NCBI GenBank assembly: GCA_963695705.1
Contig: CAVOHB010000009.1
Location: 806,001 to 870,000, forward strand
Direction: 5' to 3'
DNA length: 64,000 nucleotides
Origin: JBKPNJ01 sp963695705
Lineage (GTDB): Bacteria; Actinomycetota; Actinomycetes; Propionibacteriales; Nocardioidaceae
In this document: one piece after another, positions 36,323-43,649 of the stretch
Layout of the letters: every line of letters begins with the position of its first letter
How positions within the stretch are numbered: the stretch's first letter is position 1
Notes under the pieces: generated by a model
Told to the model about the DNA's origin: nothing
The model's input: only the letters and a program-made list of their open reading frames with translations
Database searches by the model: none
Position numbers and translations under genes: made by a program

Positions 36323-39247
36323 TCACCCACCGGACCTCACCCGCTGCCCGGTCGAGCGGGTCACCGGCTTCCGCCGCGTGGTCTTTCGCCTGCCCACGGG
36401 CTTGCGCCCGGACGCCAGGACCGGCTTGAGGAACGCGCCGGTGTAGCTGTCGGGGTTGGCTGCCACGTCCTCCGGGGTGCCCTCGCCGACCACGAGACCT
36501 CCGCGGGACCCTCCTTCCGGGCCGAGGTCGATCAACCAGTCAGCCGTCTTGATCACGTCGAGGTTGTGCTCGATCACAATGACGGTGTTGCCCTGGTCGA
36601 CGAGCCTCCCGAGCACGCCGAGCAGCTTGCTGATGTCCTCGAAATGCAGTCCGGTGGTCGGCTCGTCGAGCACGTAGACCGTCCGCCCGGTCGAACGCTT
36701 CTGCAGCTCGGAGGCGAGCTTGACGCGCTGGGCCTCGCCGCCGGACAGCGTCGGCGCCGGCTGTCCGAGACGGACATACCCCAGCCCCACGTCGACGAGC
36801 GTGCGCAGGTGCCGCGCGATCGCGGGGATCGCGGCGAAGAACTCGACCGCCTCCTCGATCGGCATGTCGAGCACCTCGGCGATCGTCTTGCCCTTGAAAT
36901 GCACCTCGAGGGTCTCCCGGTTGTATCGGGCGCCGTGGCACACCTCGCAGGGCACGTAGACGTCCGGAAGGAAGTTCATCTCGATCTTGATCGTGCCGTC
37001 ACCGGCACAGGCCTCGCAGCGTCCACCCTTGACGTTGAAGGAGAAACGACCCGGCAGGTATCCACGCATCTTCGCCTCCGGCGTCCCGGCGAACAGCCGC
37101 CGCACGTGGTCGAAGACGCCGGTGTAGGTGGCCGGGTTGGAGCGTGGGGTACGCCCGATCGGCGACTGGTCCACGTGGATGACCTTGTCGACGTCGTCGA
37201 CCCCGGTGATCCGCCGGTGCCGGCCAGGAATATCGCGGGCGCGGTAGATGTGCCTGGCCAGCGCCTTGTAGAGGATGCCGTTGACCAGAGTCGACTTTCC
37301 GGAGCCGGACACCCCGGTGATCGCGACGAACACCCCGAGCGGGAACGTCACGTCGATGTCCTGCAGGTTGTGCTCCTTGGCCCCCAGCACGGTGATCTCG
37401 CGGCCGGGCGTGAGCGGCCGCCGCACCGTCGGCAGGGGGATCTCACGGCGGCGGGACAGGTATGCCCCGGTCAGCGAGTCGTGGTGGGCGAGCAGGTCCT
37501 CGACCGTGCCGGACACCACGACCTGGCCTCCGTGCTCCCCGGCACCGGGTCCGATGTCGACCACCCAGTCCGCGGCCCTGATCGTGTCCTCGTCGTGCTC
37601 GACCACGATCAGCGTGTTGCCGAGGTCGCGCAACCGCACCAGGGTCTCGATCAGCCGGTGGTTGTCGCGCTGGTGCAGGCCGATCGACGGCTCGTCGAGA
37701 ACGTACAGCACTCCGACCAGGCCCGCGCCGATCTGGGTGGCCAGCCTGATCCGCTGCGCCTCACCGCCGGAGAGCGACCCGCTGGGCCGGTTGAGCATGA
37801 GGTAGTCGAGACCGACGTCGAGCAGGAAGCGCAGCCGCTCGGCGATCTCCTTCAGCACCCGCTCGGCGATCTGCCGCTCGCGGGCGCTGAGGTCGAGGTC
37901 ACGCAGGAACAGCGCGGTGTCGGCGATCGGCATCGCGCAGAGCTCGGCGATGTTCAACCCGCCGACTGTGACCGCGAGGGAGATCGGCTTGAGCCGGGTG
38001 CCACCGCACGCCGGGCAGGGGACCTCGCGCATGTAGCCCTCGAGGCGCTCCCGGCTGGTATCGCTCTCGGCCTCGGCGTGCCGGCGCTCCACATAGGGGA
38101 TCACGCCCTCGAACGCCGAGTAGTAGGACCGCTCGCGGCCGTACCGGTTCTTGTAGCGCACGTGGACCTTGGTCGGGTGCCCCTGCAGCAGCGACGTCCG
38201 TGCCTTGGCCGGCAGCTCGGCGAACGGGACGTCGGTGCCGAACCCGAGCTCGTCGGCCAGCGCGTCGATCAGCCGGCGGAAGTACTCCGAGACATGCGCG
38301 GCCGACCAGGGTGAGATCGCGCCCTCCGCCAGCGTCGCGCCCGGGTCTGGGATGACCAGATCGGGGTCGACCTCCATCCTGGTGCCGAGCCCGTGGCACT
38401 CGACGCAGGCGCCGAACGGCGAGTTGAACGAGAACGAACGCGGCTCGAGCTCCTCGAAGGACAGGTCGTCGTAGAGGCAGGCCAGGTGCTCTGAGAACGT
38501 CCGCTGCCGATGCTCGTCGTCATCCGGCAGGTCGACGAAGTCGAGCGTCACCAGGCCGGCGGAGAGGCCGAGTGCGGTCTCGATCGAGTCGGTCAGCCTT
38601 CGCTTCGCCGACGGCTTGACCGTCAGCCGGTCGACCACTACCTCGATCGTGTGCTTCTTCTGCTTGTCCAGCTTCGGCGGCTCGGTGAGGGGGTGGTTCT
38701 CGCCGTTGACGCGGATCCGCGAGAAGCCCTGGGTCTGCAGCTGGTGGAAGAGCTCGGTGTATTCGCCTTTACGGCCTCGGATCACCGGTGCGAGCACCTG
38801 GAACCGGCTACCGGGCTCGAGCTCGAGCACCCGGTCGACGATCTGTTGCGGTGTCTGGCGGGCGATCGGCCGGCCACAGATCGGACAGTGCGGTCGGCCC
38901 GCGCGTGCGTACAGGAGCCGCAGGTAGTCGTAGACCTCGGTGATCGTGCCCACGGTCGAGCGTGGGTTGCGCGACGTCGACTTCTGGTCGATCGAGACCG
39001 CCGGGGACAGTCCCTCGATGAAGTCGACGTCCGGCTTGTCCATCTGGCCGAGAAACTGGCGTGCGTACGCCGACAGCGACTCGACATAGCGGCGCTGTCC
39101 CTCGGCGAAGATCGTGTCGAACGCCAGGCTCGACTTGCCGGACCCGGAGAGGCCGGTGAAGACGATGAGCGAGTCTCTCGGAAGGTCGATCGACACGTCC
39201 TTGAGATTGTGCTCGCGGGCTCCGCGGACGATCAGTTGGTCAGCCAC
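36323..39247 (-). CDS. uvrA: UvrA, excinuclease ABC subunit A
   Basis: A 974-residue damage-recognition ATPase. Walker A GLSGSGKSSLAFDTI near residue 31 and GVSGSGKSTLVNGIL near 660; signatures SGGEAQRIRLATQIG and LSGGEAQRVKLASEL; zinc modules CPICGRPIAR, CPACGGTRLKP and CEACAGDGTIKI with CEVCHG. The GTG at 39247 (MADQLIVRGARE) is chosen on the family N-terminus; the upstream extension is noncoding. A proline/arginine-rich tail follows the second ABC domain. Loads UvrB, encoded at 49-51 kb. Confidence 0.97.
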   Translation of the reverse strand: MADQLIVRGAREHNLKDVSIDLPRDSLIVFTGLSGSGKSSLAFDTIFAEGQRRYVESLSAYARQFLGQMDKPDVDFIEGLSPAVSIDQKSTSRNPRSTVGTITEVYDYLRLLYARAGRPHCPICGRPIARQTPQQIVDRVLELEPGSRFQVLAPVIRGRKGEYTELFHQLQTQGFSRIRVNGENHPLTEPPKLDKQKKHTIEVVVDRLTVKPSAKRRLTDSIETALGLSAGLVTLDFVDLPDDDEHRQRTFSEHLACLYDDLSFEELEPRSFSFNSPFGACVECHGLGTRMEVDPDLVIPDPGATLAEGAISPWSAAHVSEYFRRLIDALADELGFGTDVPFAELPAKARTSLLQGHPTKVHVRYKNRYGRERSYYSAFEGVIPYVERRHAEAESDTSRERLEGYMREVPCPACGGTRLKPISLAVTVGGLNIAELCAMPIADTALFLRDLDLSARERQIAERVLKEIAERLRFLLDVGLDYLMLNRPSGSLSGGEAQRIRLATQIGAGLVGVLYVLDEPSIGLHQRDNHRLIETLVRLRDLGNTLIVVEHDEDTIRAADWVVDIGPGAGEHGGQVVVSGTVEDLLAHHDSLTGAYLSRRREIPLPTVRRPLTPGREITVLGAKEHNLQDIDVTFPLGVFVAITGVSGSGKSTLVNGILYKALARHIYRARDIPGRHRRITGVDDVDKVIHVDQSPIGRTPRSNPATYTGVFDHVRRLFAGTPEAKMRGYLPGRFSFNVKGGRCEACAGDGTIKIEMNFLPDVYVPCEVCHGARYNRETLEVHFKGKTIAEVLDMPIEEAVEFFAAIPAIARHLRTLVDVGLGYVRLGQPAPTLSGGEAQRVKLASELQKRSTGRTVYVLDEPTTGLHFEDISKLLGVLGRLVDQGNTVIVIEHNLDVIKTADWLIDLGPEGGSRGGLVVGEGTPEDVAANPDSYTGAFLKPVLASGRKPVGRRKTTRRKPVTRSTGQRVRSGG

Positions 39248-39405
39248 TGCGGGGTGCTCTCTTGTCGGCGGATTGCACAAGACTTCCGGTGCCGCAATGC
39301 TAACGGCGGCCACCGACAAAACCTTCCGACGGCATTCGGCCGGGTCAGCCCGCGGCGCGGCGGGTGATGCCAGCATCGCCGCCGGACGGAACCCGCCCGG
39401 GGCGC

Positions 39406-39411
39406 TAGGTT
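39406..39411 (+). promoter_or_regulatory. -10 box for leaderless mycothiol-type enzyme gene
   Basis: TAGGTT, six bases before the ATG at 39418. Confidence 0.45.
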
Positions 39412-39417
39412 CGGATC

Positions 39418-40194
39418 ATGCTCGATGACGCCGCCCCCGACCTGGATCCCGCAGGGATGGCTGCGCCTCCCGTCGACGCGGCGCCCGATCCCGGTGCCGT
39501 GCTCAGCGAGGTCGAGCGAAGGACAGCTGGCCTGTTCCGGACGCTGGACCGGCTCGACGACGCGGCAATGGCAGAGCCGTCGCTGCTGCCGGGCTGGACC
39601 CGCGGCCACGTCGTCACACACATCGCACGAAACGCCGACGCGATGGTGAACCTGCTCACCTGGGCCCTCACCGGCGTCGAGACCGCGGCGTACCCGTCCA
39701 TGGAGGCCCGCAGTGCCGACATCGAAGCCGGCGCCGGCCGGAACGCCGGGGATCTGCGCTCGGACGTGGGCAGTTCCCACGAGCGCCTGATGACCGCGGC
39801 GCGACGACTCCCCGCGGAGGCATGGAGCCAGGCGATCCGCTGGGGACGAGACGACAGCACGGCGCCCGCCTCGATCATCCCGGTACTGCGGGAGTCGGAG
39901 GTCGAGATCCACCACGTCGACCTCGACACCGGCTACACGCCCGCTCACTGGTCCGCGGCGTTCGTGGCACGTACTCTCACCCGCTGTTCCGGCGACTTCG
40001 CCGCCCGGCCCGATGCGCCCGGGGTGACCCTGCGGGCCACGGACACGGAACGCTCATGGCGGATCGGCGATGGTCGGACGATTGTCAGCGGGCCGGGCCC
40101 GGCGTTGCTCGGCTGGCTGCTGGGCCGCACCGCCGGGGTCGGGTTGAGCGTCGATCCATCCGGACCCCTACCAACGTTGGGAGCGTGGCGATGA
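39418..40194 (+). CDS. Mycothiol-dependent maleylpyruvate isomerase family protein (DinB fold)
   Basis: A 258-residue protein with the four-helix DinB/MDMPI fold. The metal-binding histidine pattern is seen in TRGHVVTHIARNADAM (near residue 65) and in SEVEIHHVDLDTGY (near 162). Family members are mycothiol-dependent isomerases or S-transferases; the actual substrate is unknown. The C-terminal sterol-carrier-like part ends LPTLGAWR. Its stop overlaps the metallo-hydrolase ATG, so a joint thiol-linked detoxification role is plausible. Confidence 0.85.
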   Translation: MLDDAAPDLDPAGMAAPPVDAAPDPGAVLSEVERRTAGLFRTLDRLDDAAMAEPSLLPGWTRGHVVTHIARNADAMVNLLTWALTGVETAAYPSMEARSADIEAGAGRNAGDLRSDVGSSHERLMTAARRLPAEAWSQAIRWGRDDSTAPASIIPVLRESEVEIHHVDLDTGYTPAHWSAAFVARTLTRCSGDFAARPDAPGVTLRATDTERSWRIGDGRTIVSGPGPALLGWLLGRTAGVGLSVDPSGPLPTLGAWR

Positions 40195-40844
40195 GCTACA
40201 CAGGCAAGGTGAAGGTCGGCGGCCGCCCCGATGTCCGCGAGCTGGCCGACTTGATGATCACGAAGGTGTCGGTGGGGCCGATGGACAACAACGCCTATGT
40301 GCTGCGATGCCGGCACACCGACGACGAGGCGCTGATCGACGCGGCCAACGACGCCGACACCCTGCTGGCGACTCTCGGTGATGGACCGTTGCGCCGAGTG
40401 ATCACGACGCACCGGCATGGCGACCACTGGCAGGGGCTGGCCGAGGTGGTCTCGGCAACCGGGGCCGTGACGGTCGCCGGCGCCGACGACGCCGACGGAA
40501 TCCCGGTATCGACGCAGGAGCCGGTAGCCGACGGGGCACGCGTCACGGTCGGCCAGTCAGTGCTGGAGGTGATCCACCTCGTCGGGCATACCCCGGGGTC
40601 GATCGCGCTGTTGTACGACGACCCGACCGGCGCGCCGCACCTGTTCACCGGCGACAGCCTGTTCCCGGGCGGAGTCGGCAGGACGGGGTCACCGCGGGAC
40701 TTCACGTCGCTGATCGACGACGTGGAGCACAAGCTGTTCGACCGGCTTCCCGACGAGACCTGGGTCTACCCCGGCCACGGCGCCGACACCACGCTCGGCG
40801 CCGAGCGCCCGCATCTCGCGGAGTGGCGCGAGCGCGGCTGGTGA
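40191..40844 (+). CDS. MBL-fold metallo-hydrolase (glyoxalase II-like)
   Basis: A 217-residue metallo-beta-lactamase fold hydrolase. Metal motif THRHGDHWQGL near residue 67 (H-x-H-x-D-H), further ligands in VGHTPGSIAL, FTGDSLFPGG and YPGHGADTTLG. This is the layout of glyoxalase II/mycothiol-conjugate hydrolases, and it is coupled to a mycothiol-type enzyme; similar genes sit beside uvrA in mycobacteria. The last 13 codons (ERPHLAEWRERGW) and stop are part of a 51-bp sequence repeated at 41823-41873. Confidence 0.9.
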   Translation: MSYTGKVKVGGRPDVRELADLMITKVSVGPMDNNAYVLRCRHTDDEALIDAANDADTLLATLGDGPLRRVITTHRHGDHWQGLAEVVSATGAVTVAGADDADGIPVSTQEPVADGARVTVGQSVLEVIHLVGHTPGSIALLYDDPTGAPHLFTGDSLFPGGVGRTGSPRDFTSLIDDVEHKLFDRLPDETWVYPGHGADTTLGAERPHLAEWRERGW

Positions 40845-40849
40845 CGCCG
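40799..40849 (+). repeat. 51-bp direct repeat, left copy (3' end of metallo-hydrolase gene)
   Basis: Identical over 51 bases to 41823-41873; flanking bases differ on both sides (40798 G versus T, 40850 G versus C). Confidence 0.97.
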
Positions 40850-40947
40850 GCTGAGAATGCCGGGTGGGGTTTGGCAGCGGGGAGGCGGGCTCGACGGGAG
40901 ACGGTCCCGGCCGCTGTGCAGAGAACGGGAGGACGCCGGGGCTTAGG

Positions 40948-40972
40948 TCGCCCGGTCCTTACCGGGGCGACC
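40948..40972. terminator. Strong hairpin inside the relic element
   Basis: GTCGCCCGGT pairs with ACCGGGGCGAC around CCTT with one bulged base. No U-tract. Could end the metallo-hydrolase transcript or belong to the inserted DNA. Confidence 0.4.
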
Positions 40973-41003
40973 GTAGCCGGTGCACCTTCCCCGCCACGTG
41001 TCC

Positions 41004-41019
41004 GCCCTAGACCTAGGGC
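41004..41019. terminator. Perfect short hairpin after the DTEGH pseudogene
   Basis: GCCCTAG-AC-CTAGGGC, eight bases past the stop of the minus-strand DTEGH-repeat gene. The stem is perfect with a two-base centre, so it may be a protein site rather than a terminator. Confidence 0.35.
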
Positions 41020-41027
41020 TGAGCGTT

Positions 41028-41212
41028 TCAGCGGTGCTTGCCTCCGTGGCCCTCCGTGTCATCGCCTTCGGCCTGTTCGGCGTCGGCGGAATGCCTCCAG
41101 TGGCCCTCAGTGTCGGTGGTCGCCTTCGCTCTGCTCGACGTCTGCACTACGGAAGAACTTTGCATGGCCTTCTGTATCGTCGCCGGTGGTGTCGCGAGGG
41201 CTGCTCGGTCAT
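41028..41212 (-). pseudogene. Frameshifted small DTEGH-repeat protein
   Basis: Read in one frame and repaired twice, the minus strand encodes about 61 residues: MTEQPS, then units GDDTEGHAKFFRSADVEQSE, TEGHWRHSADAEQAE and GDDTEGHGGKHR. Each unit holds D/T-E-G-H about 20-21 residues apart. A strong ribosome binding site (AGAGAGGAAGG) sits before the ATG at 41212. One extra base follows the sixth codon and one lies between units 1 and 2, so no intact product is made. I recall DTEGH-type repeats in small actinobacterial proteins but know no function. Confidence 0.6.
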
Positions 41213-41491
41213 CGTGCCTGCCCTTCCTCTCTGAACGGTCGCCGTGTCCAGTCAGCATCTTGCACCCGCCAGGGCCCGTCTGTTCGCTAAATAACATAGA
41301 GGGCTGACGGGGACGTGGCCTCGTGACCCGGCTACGGACCACCCGCGAAGTGGCGGCGGGTTAGTCGACACTGTCGGGAGCGAGATCGGTCGATGAGCGG
41401 ACTTCGACACGGGCTCGCGGCTACAGGCGAGGTTCAAGCAAGGCAACACCGGACTGGTGCGCTACTGACACGCGCAGACGGGGACTCGAAC

Positions 41492-41687
41492 TGTGACGCC
41501 TGGCTGCAGTCCGAGCTCGCCGTCTCCACCGACTGGGTGCTGGACCGCTGCCGGCTGGGGCGGCGCACTTCGACACGGGGCGCGGGTTCCGGTTCACCAA
41601 GGACACATCACCGGACTGATCGCGCTGATGGAACGCGGCCGGCGGGTGGACCAGGCTGTCATCATGCTGTCCGCCCGGGCGTCCTGA
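41492..41687 (+). pseudogene. Broken excisionase-like HTH protein
   Basis: Three frames in turn give WLQSELAVSTDWVLDRCRLG, then HFDTGRGFRFTKD, then HITGLIALMERGRR with a tail ending in a stop at 41687. Joined, this is the winged-helix layout of small excisionase/HTH_17 proteins (helix-turn-helix followed by a GRGFRFT wing strand). Two single-step frame changes separate the pieces. It lies inside the repeat-bounded segment, in line with a decayed integrative element. Confidence 0.5.
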
Positions 41688-41729
41688 GCTGCGGCGCTTC
41701 GACCGAGGGCCGGTGACGCGCCCGGCTTG

Positions 41730-41822
41730 TCAGGTGATCCAACCGGGGACGGCGGCGATCAGCTTGACCAGTGCGGTCAGCACCGCGCCGATCGCCAGCC
41801 ACGCGATCCACTTCCGGGCCGT
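41730..41822 (-). pseudogene. C-terminal membrane-helix fragment cut at the right direct repeat
   Basis: Minus strand codes for ATARKWIAWLAIGAVLTALV and KLIAAVPGWIT, one convincing transmembrane helix and a stop at 41730. Upstream of about 41822 the frame enters the 51-bp repeat, whose sense is the other strand, so the N-terminal part is missing. Family not recognised. Confidence 0.4.
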
Positions 41823-41873
41823 CGCCGAGCGCCCGCATCTCGCGGAGTGGCGCGAGCGCGGCTGGTGACGCCG
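41823..41873 (+). repeat. 51-bp direct repeat, right copy
   Basis: Perfect copy of 40799-40849, including the metallo-hydrolase codons for ERPHLAEWRERGW and the stop. Confidence 0.97.
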
Positions 41874-41894
41874 CCCGGTCGGCCTCTCGCTTTG

Positions 41895-42003
41895 AGCCCC
41901 GAGAATTCTGCGGTAGATGAGAGCGCGGAGGTTGAGCGCACCGACGGTTTTGCGCAGTAGGTTGTCACGCGCGAACATTCGTGACCAACGACTGCGCAAT
42001 TCC
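41895..42003. repeat. AATT-type palindromic element, copy 1
   Basis: Starts with AGCCCCGAGAATTCTGCGG (41895 on) and ends GACTGCGCAATTCCC. Inside, TTGCGCAGTAGGTTGTCACG pairs with CGTGACCAACGACTGCGCAA (17 of 20) around eight to ten bases, a long hairpin. The first 29 bases recur with one mismatch at 42765-42793. Confidence 0.75.
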
Positions 42004-42127
42004 CAGCCCTCGGCGGGGTATTACTCGGCCGGCACGGGCCTCCGGCCTCACCGCTGGGCGATTTGTCGGTTTGTGGGCAGGGATCGCGCGGCCGCGTTTA
42101 TCCTCGTTCTAACGACGGGGGTACGAC

Positions 42128-42694
42128 ATGGGCATGCGCGCGGGACTTAAAGTTGTCGTAGCGGGCACTGCGCTTGCGCTGGGATCAGCGCTCGCGATGG
42201 CGCCGGCGATGTCGCAAGTGAGCCACTTCTCCGACCGCGACGGGGCCGGGGCGACCGCCGTCCGACGCGTGGTCGTGACAAATGAAGCGCACATGCTTTG
42301 GGTGCAGGTTGAACACAACTCGCGCATGGTCCAGGACAAGTTCTGGATAGACAGCCGACCCCTCGACCCGGGCCCGGAGTATCGAGTGTGGCTCTGGTCT
42401 CAGGATCCGTGCGGCTACCCGTCTCGGCAATGCCTCGACTTCGGGCCGCTGGAGCGGGTCGAGTCCTTCAGTGGTCGTGGACGGATGTGGCACTGTCCGC
42501 AGGCGGTGCTGCATTCGGACAACCGGGAGCAGGGCGCGTGGAGCTGGATAGGCATCCCGCAGCGCTGCATTCGCGGACCCGGTGCCGTGCGGCTACACGT
42601 TGAGTCGAGCAGCGTGATGATCAACGACGGCGGCTCACAGGATCAGGCACCGAACGGTGCGTACAGCTTCTCGCACTTGGTGAGGTTCATGTGA
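42128..42694 (+). CDS. Secreted hypothetical protein
   Basis: A 188-residue protein with an N-terminal signal peptide (GLKVVVAGTALALGSALAMA, cleavage probably after ALAMAPAMS). The mature part is tryptophan-rich with at least four cysteines (DPCGYPSRQC, WHCPQ, QRCIRG) that may form disulphides. The stretch FWIDSRPLDPGPEYRVWLWS resembles calcium- or carbohydrate-type beta-sandwich secreted proteins common in actinomycetes, but the family is not known to me. A G-rich CGGGGGTACGAC precedes the ATG. The gene sits between two 29-bp direct repeats, suggesting acquisition with or between the palindromic elements. Confidence 0.7.
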   Translation: MGMRAGLKVVVAGTALALGSALAMAPAMSQVSHFSDRDGAGATAVRRVVVTNEAHMLWVQVEHNSRMVQDKFWIDSRPLDPGPEYRVWLWSQDPCGYPSRQCLDFGPLERVESFSGRGRMWHCPQAVLHSDNREQGAWSWIGIPQRCIRGPGAVRLHVESSSVMINDGGSQDQAPNGAYSFSHLVRFM

Positions 42695-42764
42695 TGGTCG
42701 GCCCCGTGGCTCACTGACCTGGCCCGTCGCCGGGTTTGCCGGCACAGGCCGGCAGCACCGCTCT

Positions 42765-42842
42765 AGCCCCGAGAATTGTGCGGTAGATGAGAGTGTTCCC
42801 GCTCGACTGCCCTCAACAACCGCACAATTCTTGCCGCGGGGC
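42765..42842. repeat. AATT-type palindromic element, copy 2
   Basis: Arms GAATTGTGCGGTAGATGAG (42773-42791) and CTCAACAACCGCACAATTC (42812-42830) match at 17 of 19 positions. The left 29 bases equal copy 1 except one base. Confidence 0.8.
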
Positions 42843-42894
42843 CACACTGGGCCGGGCCCGCGCGGGGGTGACCCCACCGTAGGTCCGGTGGCGC

Positions 42895-42900
42895 TAGTGT
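42895..42900 (+). promoter_or_regulatory. -10 box for leaderless VOC gene
   Basis: TAGTGT, six bases before the ATG at 42907. Confidence 0.45.
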
Positions 42901-42906
42901 CCCGGG

Positions 42907-43641
42907 ATGATCCGCTGGATGCACGTGTTCGTCGACATACCGGCCGAGCAATTCCAGGTTGGCCTGGACTTCTGGTCGGCGGCGACCGGCTGGCAACCCA
43001 GCAGTCCGTGGGCGGATCATCCGGAGTTCGTCTCGCTCGAGCCGGCATCGGGCACCCCGTACGTTCACGTCCAGCGCATCGACGGGCCGGCGCGGATCCA
43101 CGTCGACCTGGTGGTCGCAGAGGTCGAGGCGGCCAGGGACCGGCTGGCCGCTCTCGGCGCCGCCACTGGCGACCGGCACCCCTGGTGGCAGGTGATGGCC
43201 TCGCCGGGCGGGCTGCCGTTCTGCCTGGTCGCCGAGCGCGAGTCGCTGGAGGTCGCGCCGGCCAGCATCTGGCCCACCGGGCACCGCAGCCGCGTCACTC
43301 AGGTGTCCGTTGACGCTCCCGACGCGAAACACGACGACGAGCTGCGGTTCTGGCAGGCCGCGACCGGATGGCGGCTGGATGCCGCGGGCCCTCCCCACCT
43401 GCCACACCTGCTGCCGGTCGCACCGACTGCCCTGCAGCTTCTCGTCCAGCGGCTCGGTCCGGAGGACGACAGCAGCGCCACCCGGGCGCACATCGACTTC
43501 GGCACCGACGAGATCCCCACCGAGGTCATCCGGCTGCAGACCCTGGGAGCCGAGCTCGTCGACGACTCCCACCTGCCGCGCTGGGTGGTGATGCGTGATC
43601 CGACCGGCCTGCTGTTCTGCGTGACGCGACAGCGCCCGTGA
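42907..43641 (+). CDS. Two-module VOC family protein
   Basis: A 244-residue protein with two glyoxalase-like modules: the first from MIRWMHVFVDIPAEQF to about residue 115 (MASPGGLPFCLVAE), the second from RVTQVSVDAPDAKHDD to VVMRDPTGLLFCVTRQ. Two-module members are often extradiol dioxygenase-like or substrate-binding; no specific role. A six-base gap from a TAGTGT box suggests a leaderless message. Convergent with terC, eight bases apart. Confidence 0.82.
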   Translation: MIRWMHVFVDIPAEQFQVGLDFWSAATGWQPSSPWADHPEFVSLEPASGTPYVHVQRIDGPARIHVDLVVAEVEAARDRLAALGAATGDRHPWWQVMASPGGLPFCLVAERESLEVAPASIWPTGHRSRVTQVSVDAPDAKHDDELRFWQAATGWRLDAAGPPHLPHLLPVAPTALQLLVQRLGPEDDSSATRAHIDFGTDEIPTEVIRLQTLGAELVDDSHLPRWVVMRDPTGLLFCVTRQRP

Positions 43642-43649
43642 GAGCAGGG

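Larger units (their letters stand above)
40799..41873. mobile_element. Probable relic of a small integrated element bounded by 51-bp direct repeats
   Basis: A perfect 51-base direct repeat lies at 40799-40849 (inside and just past the 3' end of the metallo-hydrolase gene) and 41823-41873. Each copy contains CTCGCG-GAGTGG-CGCGAG, inverted 6-base arms around a 6-base centre, like a tyrosine-recombinase core site. The 973 bases between hold a broken HTH/excisionase-like gene, a broken DTEGH-repeat gene, strong hairpins and the C-terminus of a membrane protein, but no recombinase. Insertion that regenerates the target gene's 3' end is typical of integrative elements; a simple segmental duplication is the alternative. 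Confidence 0.5.

Noticed and set aside
36323..36452. Proline/arginine-rich tail of UvrA as a separate gene or fusion
   Set aside because: It is continuous with UvrA, short, and such basic tails are common at the ends of actinobacterial UvrA.
40850..41027. Possible riboswitch or structured RNA after the metallo-hydrolase gene
   Set aside because: Only simple hairpins (40948-40972 and 41004-41019) were found; no known riboswitch core could be matched by eye.
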